Shown: one piece after another, positions 1 through 9,319 of the stretch
Numbering within the stretch: position 1 is the first letter of the stretch
Layout of the letters: every line of letters starts with the position of its first letter
Assembly: GCA_025558075.1 (NCBI GenBank)
Contig: JAHLKF010000005.1
Coordinates: 1 to 64,000 of the forward strand
Direction of reading: 5' to 3'
Length of the DNA stretch: 64,000 nucleotides
Source of the DNA: Gaertneriomyces semiglobifer
Lineage: Eukaryota; Chytridiomycota; Chytridiomycetes; Spizellomycetales; Spizellomycetaceae
Notes under the pieces: model-generated
Seen by the model: only the letters and a program-made list of their open reading frames with translations
Told to the model about the DNA's origin: nothing
The model's database searches: none
Translations under genes and position numbers: made by a program

Positions 1-2364
1 CGATCAGTTTCATGCGACGGGCCCGGGGTTCGAGCTTTTTATGGGGACGGCGTTCGACGGGGATATGGACATAAGCGTCGGACCACAAGACCCGCAGGTT
101 CGCCACGTCCGCGGGAGAACCATGCCATTTTTCATATGGAGTTGCATTTCCGATGGCGCGGGACGGGGTGCGCTGACGGAGGTAGTTGACAGCAACGACG
201 ATTTCCCCCCACAAGTGCTGAGGTATGTGACTCGACAGCATGACCGCCCGGGTTTGTGTCATTAACGTCTGATTGTAACGCTCGGCAATGCCGTTTTGCG
301 CGGGAGAGTATGCGTGGGTAGGACGAACCCGTGTGCCGTGCTGCCGGAGATCGCCGACAAGGGCATGACTCAGATCTTCGCCGCCGTTGTCGCATCGCAG
401 TTCAAGGATTTTGCAGCCATGGAGGTTTTCAGCATGTTGGCGGAAAGCGTGGAATTCAGCGGGGACATCATGTTTATTTTTGGTGATGGCGACATGTGCG
501 TATCGAGTAAGGTCGTCGATGAACGTGACAAGGTACGGGCAGTGATCGAGTGTGTCATGCTCGACTGACTGTACGTCGCTGTGGATGCGACCAAGGACGC
601 GGGTTGCAGGTTGGGGGTTGTCATGATTGAATGGGGAGCGTCGGGACTTAGCGACACGACACCCGACGCAGGTGGCAAGGGTGCCGGGCGCGGAAATGCC
701 GTATGCGCGAAGCGCTAGTTGGAGATTAGCAGCGCTCGGATGACCGAAACGTAGATGCCAGAGCTTAAGAGTGACAGAGTCGGCAGGACTAGGAGCAGGG
801 TCAGAGAGAGCATGTGAAGTAGGCGTTATACTTGGTGAATAAACAGTGTCATCGACAATCGCAGGTGTCGGAGGTGTCGGTGGTGTGGGTGGTGTCGATG
901 GTGTCGACTCGGTCGAATTGGTCGATTCTGGTCGATTTGTCGGAAAGTGCTGTGCCACTGTGTCGGACGCGTGAAGTTGCTGTGCCATTAGAGGCGCAGT
1001 GATGGCAGCGGGGGGCGCAGTCGCGGACGAATCGTGGGTGTACCGGGATGGGCGACGCGCGGGACGTGCGGACCTGCGGCGGGGATGACTGGTGTAGGCT
1101 TCATATTCAGCCGGAGAGGCGGTTGTGTACCCGGCAATAAAATAAAGTTTATTGTGACGTATGACATCAGCTACACGAGCACCCGACTTGCGATGAGTAA
1201 TCCACCCGGCACTAAGATCAGCCGAGAAGTCTAATGCATAACGAGACTGGGCCAATGATGCGAAGGAGAGCAGGTTCCGCGGACATTCGGGAGCATAGAG
1301 CACGTCAGTAAGCTTAAGTAAACCGTGACGTGTGTTGATGATTAAGGTTCCCTTGCCGTAAGCAGCGCACGTGCCGATGCCGGAGATTTGTCGGGCCGAG
1401 GGAAAAGCTTGAAATTCCGTCAGAAGGAAGCGATCGCAAATGATGCTATGGGTGGCGCCCGAATCGAGAGCAATGGAGTGCGGCGCGTCACGGTCAGTCG
1501 ATAAGACAAGGAAGGCCTCGGGATCGGAGTCGGTGTCAGCGTCGGAGTCGGGCGGGGCGGAGTCCTTGTCGTCGTGTGCAAGTTCAGCGGCATGTGCGGC
1601 CGGGCGGGACTGAGCGCGTTTCTTGGCGTCAATGACAAGGGGACAGTCACGAACATAGTGGGTTCCTTGGGTGCAGATGTCACAGGGACGGGCCGCCGGC
1701 CTGGGACGGCGACGGGAGTGCGTGGCAGCGGCGGCAGCGGCAAAGGCTTCAGGAGTCCGAGGTTTTGTGTATACTGATGCATCCAGGTCCAGGGCGGCAA
1801 TTTGTAAGGCGTCAAGGGTCTGGGTATCAGCGGCAACTCGATTGCGAATGCGGTCACGAACCGAGGGTTTGAGACCGCAAATGTAAGTAAGGCAAACGTC
1901 GTCAGAGTCCATGTTTGGCAGGGTTAAGCGAATTTTCTTGAAAGCGGAGTTGTATTCGCCGACGGTGCCGGTTTGAGTGAGGTGTCGCAGAGCAAGGCGT
2001 TGAGAGTCCAGATAAGCAGCGGGAATGAAGCGTTGGTGGAGCGCACGACGGAGGGGGGTCCACTGAGTAATAACGTCGGCTTTTCCAGCGGAGAGGTTCC
2101 AGTTTTCGAGCCATGTAAGGGCATAATCACGAAGGTTGCACGTGGCGACTGAGAAAAGGTCCTCCTCAGTGAGATCGGGGCGTAAGGTGTGAATCATGGT
2201 GATAGAGCGGATGAATGACAACAGTCGGGGGGCGGCATCCTGGGGATTGCCGTCAAACGGAGTGATTTTCTTAAGCGTGTCGGTTAACAGTCGTTCAGCG
2301 AACAGTGATGAAGGGTTGTCGGGGGCCGAGAATTCCTCCTTGGCTCCGCGGGTCGACGGGCCAT
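1..2364 (-). CDS. Gag-protease-integrase polyprotein of element A (partial, one 5' frameshift)
   Basis: Retrotransposon polyprotein that packages and integrates the element. In order: gag domain (motifs TWLENWN, RFIPAAYLDSQRLAL, LTYICGLKPSVRDRIR), a CX2CX4HX4C zinc knuckle (CDICTQGTHYVRDC), an aspartic protease with the active-site motif LDSGATHSII near 1,460, a GAG-pre-integrase HHCC finger (WHLRFGH...CVGC), and an integrase core with catalytic D, D and E in IHSDVQ, RCDNGGE and NGIAERYN, followed by TPYEKWHG. The frame is open from about 2,330 to the left edge. The likely ATG is at 2364, but compared with the third gag copy (31.8 kb) one base is missing just after it, so the initiator codon is out of frame. 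Otherwise no stop was found, which makes this the most intact copy here. Reverse transcriptase is outside the window. Confidence 0.88.
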
Positions 2365-2378
2365 CTAAAAGAGAGTGT

Positions 2379-2512
2379 TATACACAGGCAAGGTGTAATA
2401 AGGGTCAGTTGTCGTTGAACACAGGCAGGGTGTTCAATAAGCAGTTGTTGTTGATCGCAGGCGGGGGATCAACAAGTGTCGGACGTCGTTAATCGCTGGC
2501 AGGGGGATTAAC
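2379..2512 (-). repeat. 5' leader array of four small hairpins (element A)
   Basis: Four short stem-loops lie between the primer site and gag. Stems are 2379-2386/2393-2400, 2415-2422/2430-2437, 2451-2456/2467-2472 and 2488-2494/2506-2512. Their loops share a CAGGCAGGG-like core, while the stem sequences differ but keep pairing (for example TTGATC with GATCAA, GTTAATC with GATTAAC). Confidence 0.75.
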
Positions 2513-2637
2513 GGTGTCGGGAGTGTCGTATGTCGGGAAAACAGCGTGATCGCTCGGGCAAGTGAGGAATCGTCGGTAACGGGCCGTTCCACCCGGAGAC
2601 TGAAGGGCAGAGGAAAAGCAGGTGACAGCTATCGATG

Positions 2638-2653
2638 CCAGGGGCTCATAACC
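2638..2653 (-). other. Primer-binding site, half-tRNA initiator-Met type (element A)
   Basis: The first bases after the LTR read GGTTATGAGCCCCTGG on the minus strand. The complement contains CTCATAACC, the anticodon-loop sequence of fungal initiator tRNA-Met, not the tRNA 3' end. Drosophila copia is primed this way by a cleaved tRNA half. The same 16 bases abut the LTR of element B at 4729-4744. Confidence 0.8.
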
Positions 2654-2930
2654 TGTTGCAGAGGATCCTGCTGAGGCTCTGGTCCTTCTAATAAGCTTAT
2701 ATGTATTCAAGTCTAAGGTTCTAAGAGTGCAGTTGAATGCCCGGCATAAGAGAACCACCCGACGGAAAAGATCACGTGTCAGGTGTTAGGGCACCCAGTC
2801 ACATGGGTCATGTGCTCATGGGCACATGACGCATGTGTGTGTGCTGATATAGATAAGAACCCATGTCATAGCGCGCGCCCTGGTTAGGGTATCCCTATGA
2901 CGTGTATGTCACCGGGACCCCCTTACAACA
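2654..2930 (-). repeat. LTR of element A (277 bp)
   Basis: On the minus strand it begins TGTTGTAAGG and ends CTGCAACA, giving TGTTG...CAACA terminal inverted repeats. The same 277-bp unit with point differences is at 4745-5021. It contains clustered CATGTG/CACATG half-palindromes between about 2800 and 2850. The inner end touches the primer-binding site with no spacer. Confidence 0.93.
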
Positions 2931-4463
2931 ATTAGCAGCGCTCGGATGACCGAAACGTAGGTGCCAGAGCTTAAGAGTGGCAGAGTCAGCAGAACTAGGA
3001 GCAGGATCAGGGATGACATGTGAAGTAGGCGTAATATTTGATGAATAAACAGTGTCATCGGCAAGCACAGGTGTCGGAGGTGTCGGCAGTGCCGACGGTG
3101 TCGACTCGGGCGACGTGGTCGAATTAGTCGGAAAGTGCTGTGCCACCGGGTCAGGCGCGTGAAGGTGCTGTGCCGTCGGAGGTGCAGTAACGGCAACGGG
3201 TGGCACAGTGACGGAGGAAGCGTGGGTGTACCGGGGTGGGCGGCGCACGGTACGTGTGGACCTGCGGCGGGGATGACTGGTGTAGGCTTCATATTCAGCC
3301 GGAGAAGTGGTTGTACATCCAGCAATAAAATAAAGTTTATTGTGACGTATGACATCAGCTACACGCGCACCCGACTTGCGATGAGTAATCCACCCGGCAC
3401 TAAGATCAGCCGAGAATTCTAAGGCATAACGGGACTGGGCCAATGATGCGAAGGAGAGCAGGTTCCGCGGACATTCGGGAGCATAGAGCACGTCAGTAAG
3501 CTTAAGTAAACCATGACGTGTGTTGATGATTAAAGTTCCCTTGCCGTAGGCAGCACACGTGCCGATGCCGGAGATTTGTCGGGCCGAGGGAAAAGCTTGA
3601 AATTCCGTCAGAAGAAGCGATCACGGATAATGCTGTGTGTGGCGCCGAATCGAGAGCGATGGAGTGCGACGCGTCACGATCAGTCGATAAGACAAGGAAG
3701 GCCTCGGGATCGGAGTCGGTGTCAGCGTCGGAGTCGGGCGGGGTGGAGTCCTCGTCGTCGTGTGCAAGTTCAGCGGCATGTGCGGCCGGGCGGGACTGAG
3801 CGCGTTTCTTGGCGTCAATGACAAGGGGACAGTCACGAACATAGTGGGTTCCTTGGGTGCAGATGTCACAGGGAAGGGCCGCCGGCCTGGGACGGCGACG
3901 GGAGTGCGTGGCAGCGGCGGCAGCGGCAAAGGCTTCAGGAGTCCGAGGTTTTGTGTATACTGATGCATCCAGGTCCTGGGCGGCAATTTGTAAGGCGTCG
4001 AGGGTCTGGGTGTCAGCGGCAACTTGATTTCGAATGCGGTCACGAACAGAGGGTTTGAGACCGCAGATGTAAGTAAGGCAAACATCGTCAGAGTCCATGT
4101 TCGGCAGGGTTAAGCGAATTTTCTCGAAGGCAGAGTTGTATTCGCCGACGGTACCTGTTTGGGAGAGATTTCGCAGGGCAAGGCGTTGGGAGTCTAGATA
4201 TGCAGCGGGAATGAAACGTTGATGGAGCGCACGACGGAGGGGGGTCCACTGAGTAGTAATATCAGCTTTGGCGGCAGAGCGGTCCCAGTCTTCGAGCCAT
4301 GTAAGGGCATGGTCACGAAGGTTGCAGACAGCAACTAAGAAAAGGTCCTCCTCAGCGAGATCGGGGCGTAAGGTGTGAATCATGCTGATGGTTCAGCGAA
4401 CAGCGACAGAGGGTTGTCGGGGGCCGAGAATTCCTCCTTGGCACTGCGGGTCGAGCGGGCCAT
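2931..4463 (-). pseudogene. Gag-protease remnant of element B (deletion and frameshift)
   Basis: Open stretch 3502-4383 encodes gag from MIHTLRPDL through the zinc knuckle CDICTQGTHYVRDC. Two breaks are visible by comparison with element A. About 80 bp of gag is missing next to 4,395, where FAE jumps to SMIHTL. One base is lost in the protease active site near 3,650, so DSGATHS becomes DSAPHT and the frame ends. The downstream frame (2931-3491) resumes with LYAPECPRNLLSFASLAQSR and the WHLRFGH finger before the insertion of A. The protein is therefore non-functional. Confidence 0.88.
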
Positions 4464-4477
4464 TTAAAAGAAGGGTG

Positions 4478-4601
4478 TTATACACAGGCAAGGTGCAATA
4501 AGTTCAGTTGTCGTTGAACACAGGTAAGGTGTTCAATAGCAGTCGTCGTTAATGGCAGGCAGGGGGATCAACGGTGTCGGGAACACAGGCAGGGTGTTCA
4601 A
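4478..4601 (-). repeat. 5' leader hairpin array (element B)
   Basis: Degenerate version of the four-hairpin leader of element A. Units with the CAGGCAGGG-type core and TTGAACAC/GTGTTCAA-type stems recur, including a second GAACAC...GTGTTC unit near 4,580-4,600 that replaces a unit seen in A. Confidence 0.65.
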
Positions 4602-4728
4602 TAAGTGTCGAGAGCGTCGTATGTCGGGAAAGCAGCGTGATCGCTCGGGCAAGGGAGGAATCGTTGGTAACGGGCCGTTCCACCCGGAGACTGAAGGGCA
4701 GAGGATAAGCAGGTGACAGCTATCGATG

Positions 4729-4744
4729 CCAGGGGCTCATAACC
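4729..4744 (-). other. Primer-binding site of element B
   Basis: Identical to the site in element A and directly adjacent to the LTR. It is complementary to the anticodon-arm region of initiator tRNA-Met. Confidence 0.8.
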
Positions 4745-5021
4745 TGTTGCAGAGGATTCTGCTGAGGCTCTGGTCCTTCTAATAAGCTTATGTGTATTCA
4801 AGTCCAAGGTTCTAAGTTCTAAACTGACGGTTGCGTTAAGCGCTTCCCGACGGAAAAGATCATGTGACTTAGGGTTAGGGCCTCAGTCACATGTATCACG
4901 TGTGCCAGGGCACATGATACACGTGCAGGTGCTGACATAGGTAAGCACCGGCACCGTCATAACGCGCGCCCTGGTTAGGGTATCCCTATGACGTGTATGT
5001 CACCGGGACCCCCTTACAACA
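4745..5021 (-). repeat. LTR of element B (277 bp)
   Basis: Same ends (TGTTGTAAGG...CTGCAACA on the minus strand) and length as the LTR at 2654-2930, with scattered substitutions concentrated in the middle. The variable part carries CACGTG/CATGTG palindromes and a TTAGGGTTAGGG string. Confidence 0.93.
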
Positions 5022-5510
5022 GTATCCTGCAGAACAACAGAGCAAACTACACGTTGGAGGTATCGCTGCCGGGCAAGAAGGTAGTCAGTGTGGAGCTCCC
5101 TCAGTTTATGGACGGCTTGGTGTTTCGGTCGGAATTGATGATGCGTTGTCCACCGATGAATGAATGAATGCACATGCAGTGTATTCATCGCCTACGGGCC
5201 AATGGAAGAGATGCAAGCGGCTGTATTTACTGAACATATATCCATCAGCTATTCATACCGATAAGCATAACATGCACCAGCGGCAAAGTCATCAATCATC
5301 GACCGATCACATTACATTGGTCGGTGGCAAAGTCATAGTAGCCTTGGTAACGCACTGCCCTGCACCGTCAGGAACACTTCTCATTTTTCCAAGTGACACC
5401 ACCCATGCCGGTAAAAGCAACCTTCAAAATCGATGAAATGTATTTCGAAAACCGGTAAAACATAATTTGATAAACCCAAAGGCCGATTTCCTGGTCCCCA
5501 TCAGTTATTC
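5022..5510. other. Intergenic, no gene seen
   Basis: Host flank of retrotransposon B. A short direct repeat of ggcaaagtcat (about 5,281 and 5,326) brackets a cgaccgat...ggtcgg mini-palindrome. No credible coding region. Confidence 0.5.
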
Positions 5511-5513
5511 CGC

Positions 5514-5614
5514 CTGAAAGTATTCCACCCTGACAGTAAACTTTCAGTTTTTTGCTAAGTATTCCATCCGTTTATCTGTCAGTTTTGGTGGGTACACTGG
5601 TGGAATACTTTCAG
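5514..5614. repeat. Short inverted-repeat element (MITE-like), 16-bp TIRs
   Basis: Perfect 16-bp inverted repeats CTGAAAGTATTCCACC (5514-5529) and its complement (5599-5614) bound a 101-bp unit. Inside are further copies of AGTATTCCA and CTGTCAG/CTGACAG. It directly adjoins a Tc1-like transposase HTH relic, so it may be a transposon end rather than an independent MITE. Confidence 0.6.
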
Positions 5615-5934
5615 TAGACGACCACGCATGTATGCTGCTTGCTAATAACTTCAGTGGCCTCAAATTTACGTATAATATAGCAAATAGTGCTTTCGGAGTA
5701 CCCATAGCAATGCACAGTGTTGGCGAACGTGTTTCCTTCATTCATGCAAGACTCAATGATTTCGCAGCTCATATCATGAGGAATTTGGTTGTAATGAGCA
5801 GCACGAGGCTTCGGTTGATTACGGTTACGACAGCAAAGGATAGCACTCTGTCCGGGCACGATTTTGATGGTAATACCTACAGAAATATTCAGAAACAAGC
5901 GAAAATCATCGAAAAGCACGTGATAATTCACCAA
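5611..5934 (-). pseudogene. Tc1/mariner-like transposase N-terminal HTH relic
   Basis: A 107-aa open frame whose middle (QIPHDMSCEIIESCMNEG..., then YGYSESTICYIIRKFEATEVISK) has the spacing of the first helix-turn-helix of Tc1-type transposases: an I-x(4)-II start, a G turn, S-x-STI and I-x-(K/R)-F-x-(A/T)T. No DDE catalytic region follows, because the frame ends at the inverted repeat. It is therefore a truncated remnant. The family call rests on motif spacing only. Confidence 0.5.
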
Positions 5935-6365
5935 GGAAGCGAGCTAGAATTACAAAAAAAATTGCAATAGAAAGAGGAAATGATTTGACCTTAGTAAGAT
6001 GCAAGTTTTAGACCTACAGACTGTCTGTACATTACTGTAGGGCCCTCGAAAGTGTCCAGAACTTCCTATGCGCGCGCGCGAAATGACATAACAAGTACAG
6101 CGAAATGGGTTCACTTAGTGAGCTCGAATTGCCTCATCAGACGCGTTGCGAAGTTAGATGTCACTCGAGTGAAAAATCAGTTGTTACAGCGAACTTCGGT
6201 GGCAAAAAGGATAGTGTCTGGGTATGGATATTATCGATAACGGATTGCAATCGGCAGAAGAGCGCCGCATCAGCGAATAGCGAGTACTTCCTGGCAACTT
6301 GACAGACACATCAGTCCTGCACGCCCAATGACCCACTACTTCTTTTCCCGCACAATCAAACCAGA

Positions 6366-7421
6366 ATGTCGTCGACCGAATTTCGTATTCGTATCATGGA
6401 TCCGTCTCAGCCAGAGCGGATTTTCTTCTCCTTCACAACTCCACAACAGGGACGGCCGCTGTTAGAGATTCTTGTTTTCCTTGATGTGGTAACAGCCGGC
6501 TCATTCCGCATTGGCCACACCGCTTACCTGGTGCACCTCCGTCACGATATCATAATTGACATGACAGCTGACGGCCAGGTGAACGTTGTCCCAGGAACAT
6601 ACGAACTAAAGGGCGACCCATTGCCCATGCTCGAGAAGCACGCCCCTACTCCTCGTCTGTTTCCTTCTACACCGGCATCCAGTCATCCCGGTTCGCGACC
6701 GGGTACCCCAACATCTGTTACCGCTGCGAAGGAAATTCTGAGCCGTGAAGCCAACTTCCGCGACCGCGTCGTCCAGCGGGACAGGTGGTGTATTGTGACT
6801 GGCGAGACGGAGGTTGCCGACTGTGTAGCTGCTCACGTTATTCCTTATGCATGGAAAAAAAACAACGTCATTGGTCTCCTCCCAGAGGACGTCCGGCTCC
6901 ATATCTTGGAGCTACCACTCGACATTGATTCTGTGGACAACGGCTTTTTCTTGAGAAAAGATCTTCACGATGATTTTGATGGGGGTAAGTGGGCCGTCAA
7001 GGTTGGCGATGATGGTATACCCCGCTTTTTCGGCCTCAGTGCCAAGTATCGCCAGTCGGAATATCATGGACGGGCGCTCCATTTGCCGTCAGGGACTTCG
7101 CCTAGTGGTGTTGATATGAAGAGTTTCTTCCCGAACAAACTCTTGTGGGATCATCATTTCAAGTGTGCCGTCTTTGGTATGATGAAAGCAAAGGCTGGAG
7201 ATACGGAAGCACAAGATGACCGCGATGATGAGGAGAACATAGGCATCACCCTCACCGTCGACGACGCAAACGAGTTAGAGTTCTTGGACGCCTTTGGTGC
7301 CGAATTGTTTGGCACACTTGCGCTTGTGAGCCGCCAGTCAAAAGCTGATATTCTGAAGGCAGCAGATGCAGGTCGGTCACAAAGCGGCCTTCCTACCGTT
7401 CCGTCAGTTCTGTCTGTGTAA
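6366..7421 (+). CDS. HNH endonuclease-domain protein (HNH_2 type)
   Basis: 351 aa, single exon, ATG at 6366. The N-terminal ~100 residues (FFSFTTPQQGRPLLEI... DVVPGTYEL-type beta-rich region) are followed by a Pro/Ser linker and an HNH fold at about 135-215: FRDRVVQRDRWCIVTGE, then AAHVIPYAWKK (the H of HNH), then IDSVDNGFFLRKDLHDDFD (N and final H). This arrangement matches the fungal HNH_2 family, single-copy to expanded genes of unknown biological role. The C-terminus is acidic. Alternative roles are a mobile-element-derived or effector-like nuclease. No intron, no neighbour in a shared pathway, and it sits in repeat-rich DNA. Nuclease activity is inferred from the motif. Confidence 0.75.
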   Translation: MSSTEFRIRIMDPSQPERIFFSFTTPQQGRPLLEILVFLDVVTAGSFRIGHTAYLVHLRHDIIIDMTADGQVNVVPGTYELKGDPLPMLEKHAPTPRLFPSTPASSHPGSRPGTPTSVTAAKEILSREANFRDRVVQRDRWCIVTGETEVADCVAAHVIPYAWKKNNVIGLLPEDVRLHILELPLDIDSVDNGFFLRKDLHDDFDGGKWAVKVGDDGIPRFFGLSAKYRQSEYHGRALHLPSGTSPSGVDMKSFFPNKLLWDHHFKCAVFGMMKAKAGDTEAQDDRDDEENIGITLTVDDANELEFLDAFGAELFGTLALVSRQSKADILKAADAGRSQSGLPTVPSVLSV

Positions 7422-8828
7422 TTTGATGACTTGCGAACGTGCCTCTTAACGAGCCTGTTCAACCAACGGTAAAGGCACAAGTGACATCGGTGATCATTCC
7501 TCTCCCTAATCTTGCCTATGTATATGAAGCATACTGTCGATAGCTACCTGCAGAAGCAGGTAACCATCAACAACCTCAAGGACAAGGAAGGAATCTGGAA
7601 GTCTCGGTGGTTAGTGGGAAAATCAAATCTCACAGCTCGTTTCCACCTTTGTGCAAAATTGAAGCTATCCAGGCCGCCTGCGCCCAGAAGCGGGAGGGAT
7701 GTGAAGGCCATGCTGGATGGCTAAGTGCAGGTCAAAAACGAATAGAGTAGAAACCGCTCATGCTCAAGTCTTCATCGCCAATTCAACGTTATCCTTTTCG
7801 GACTTCCATTCACCGGCCGCCGGTCCTTTAAACACTTGGAACAACAATTGCTGGTGCACGTACCCAACGTACAAAACTGTGCCTGGCCTGCATGTCTGTT
7901 CGATTGAAGTGTGAAATGCCGCATACCAGTGGCATACGACGCATACCGACATTGTCAAGGCAGTCGACATCGATCGAGAGTATATAACGCTGCCCGCCAG
8001 TCATGTCGCGCGTGCTGGTGACCGCGACCTCCATTCTCACCTCTCACAGGCCATTAGGCCATTGGCGTCCCATTCTCACTCCTATCATCGTCCTCCGTGA
8101 TGCCGCCATCATCGCTTGGCACGTCGTCGGTCTATCCCTCTGGGGGAATGGGTGTGCCATCGATTCCGGGATTGTTTGCTGGGGCAGTGCCGATACCGTC
8201 TTCGCCTGTTTGCGTTTACTGAAAACCATTCTCAAATTCTTATTCGCATTCTCCATGTGACGATAGCAACAACGAGCTGAGAGGGGTGGTTACTACTACT
8301 ACTAATGTACTAGTGATATGATTTGCGCCCATCCGTGTTGTGGATACCTCCAGGTCGTTCCTCTGTCAACTGGTTATGCTATGCAAATTGGATCCAAGGC
8401 CCATGGCTCCTCCGTCCCTCTGCCGACTGTCGCGCCGAAAACCCACTCGTACGCATGATCATGGCCCGACTGCACGCCGACACACTCTTTTACTGCACCA
8501 TTTGCCTCCTCGTTGGTTTCATCCTCCCGGGCAACTGCTGCTGGCTTCGGCGGTTTACTGTCTTGGCCATCAATACCTCCGGGTGACCGTTTCAGTGTCC
8601 CAAAATTTCCCTGCAGAGATGGAATGAAGGTGATGAGCCAAGTGATGCGACTGTGCAGCCGAGAGTCCTCCCGCGATTGCGTGTGCCGTTTCAGGCGCAA
8701 ACGGAGAATAATGTTGCAAGATTGAGAAGGGAGGAGAATGACAGGCTTCCCACGCTGCGATTCACCAAACCCATTCGCACCGCAATTCTACCGCGAGCGC
8801 GAATGCTGCGAACGGGATAGAACTGAAC
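7422..8828. other. No intact gene; weak low-complexity coding traces
   Basis: Frames are short and broken. A Ser/Pro/Gly-rich stretch on the plus strand near 8,100-8,220 (MPPSSLGTSSVYPSGG, then GLFAGAVPIPSSP) could be the upstream part of the RING relic that follows. A (act)4-like microsatellite lies at about 8,290-8,305. Confidence 0.4.
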
Positions 8829-9038
8829 GTGATCTACCTTCCCACACGGTCTCCCTCACCACCATCGTTTCCCGCCCCACACTCAAATTCAAACACACGT
8901 ACAACATCCACAACATGCGCGTTCTGCATCTCCAACTACGACCACAATGACCTCCTTCGCATGTTACCCTGTTCCCACCAGTTCCACGCCGTTTGTGTCG
9001 ACCCGTGGTTAATGAGTCGATCGACGTGTCGTGTTTGA
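8829..9038 (+). pseudogene. RING-H2 finger remnant
   Basis: The open frame encodes a Ser/Pro-rich lead-in, then [35 protein letters not shown], which keeps C-x2-C, C-x-H-x2-H-x2-C and the seventh Cys of a RING-H2 ubiquitin ligase domain. The frame stops two residues after STC, so the eighth Cys of the usual CPxC is missing. No stop-free membrane or protease-associated region is seen upstream. Likely the decayed end of a RING E3 gene, or less likely an exon whose splice site I missed. Confidence 0.6.
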
Positions 9039-9319
9039 TGGCAAGCCATTGTACCCGACGCTCATTCTCCATCTCAGTCAACATAGTAGTTGGAATTGAT
9101 TGCGTCGACGTGGATACTGGATTTTGGATTGAGTGGCGTACTACAGTATCGTGTTATGGCGTAGTACTAGTTGGGACTTTTTTAAAATTGTATATGTAGG
9201 CGTTAGTACCTTTTTGTTCAAGTATATGTAGATTTTGGGGATTTGTCTTATGTGTCCTTGTTATCAGAGGCATCAGAGCGATATTCTATACTACGACAAA
9301 AAATCAGAAGGAACCAGCA

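Larger units (their letters stand above)
1..2930 (-). mobile_element. Ty1/copia LTR retrotransposon A (5' part, truncated by window edge)
   Basis: Minus-strand element running leftwards: 5' LTR (2654-2930), primer site abutting the LTR, hairpin leader, gag, DSG aspartic protease, GAG-pre-integrase HHCC finger and integrase core. The order protease-integrase before the (off-window) reverse transcriptase is that of Ty1/copia (Pseudoviridae-type) elements. Reverse transcriptase, RNase H and the 3' LTR should lie to the left. On its right side the LTR ends directly against internal sequence of element B, so A is a nested insertion. The expected 5-bp target duplication on this side is attag (2931-2935). 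Confidence 0.93.
2931..5021 (-). mobile_element. Ty1/copia LTR retrotransposon B (older copy, interrupted by element A)
   Basis: Same family as element A and same orientation: LTR 4745-5021, primer site 4729-4744, hairpin leader, gag, protease and GAG-pre-integrase. Its sequence stops at 2931 inside the HHCC finger (after WHLRFGHPSAAN), where the LTR of A begins. The remainder should continue beyond A to the left of the window. The sequence right of its LTR starts gtatc, the expected target duplication. Confidence 0.92.

Noticed and set aside
1420..1857. Long Pro-rich open frame overlapping gag (also at 3621-4085)
   Set aside because: It is the alternate frame of the Ala/Arg/Asp-rich gag segment. 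The gag frame has the zinc knuckle and family motifs.
4867..4883. TTAGGGTTAGGG string (telomere-like) in LTR B
   Set aside because: Only two units, inside an LTR whose sister copy has a single TTAGGG. Explained by LTR sequence, not an interstitial telomere.
8374..8700. 108-aa minus-strand frame (KPPKPAAVAREDETNEEANG)
   Set aside because: Low-complexity, no motif. Conflicts with plus-strand RING relic context.
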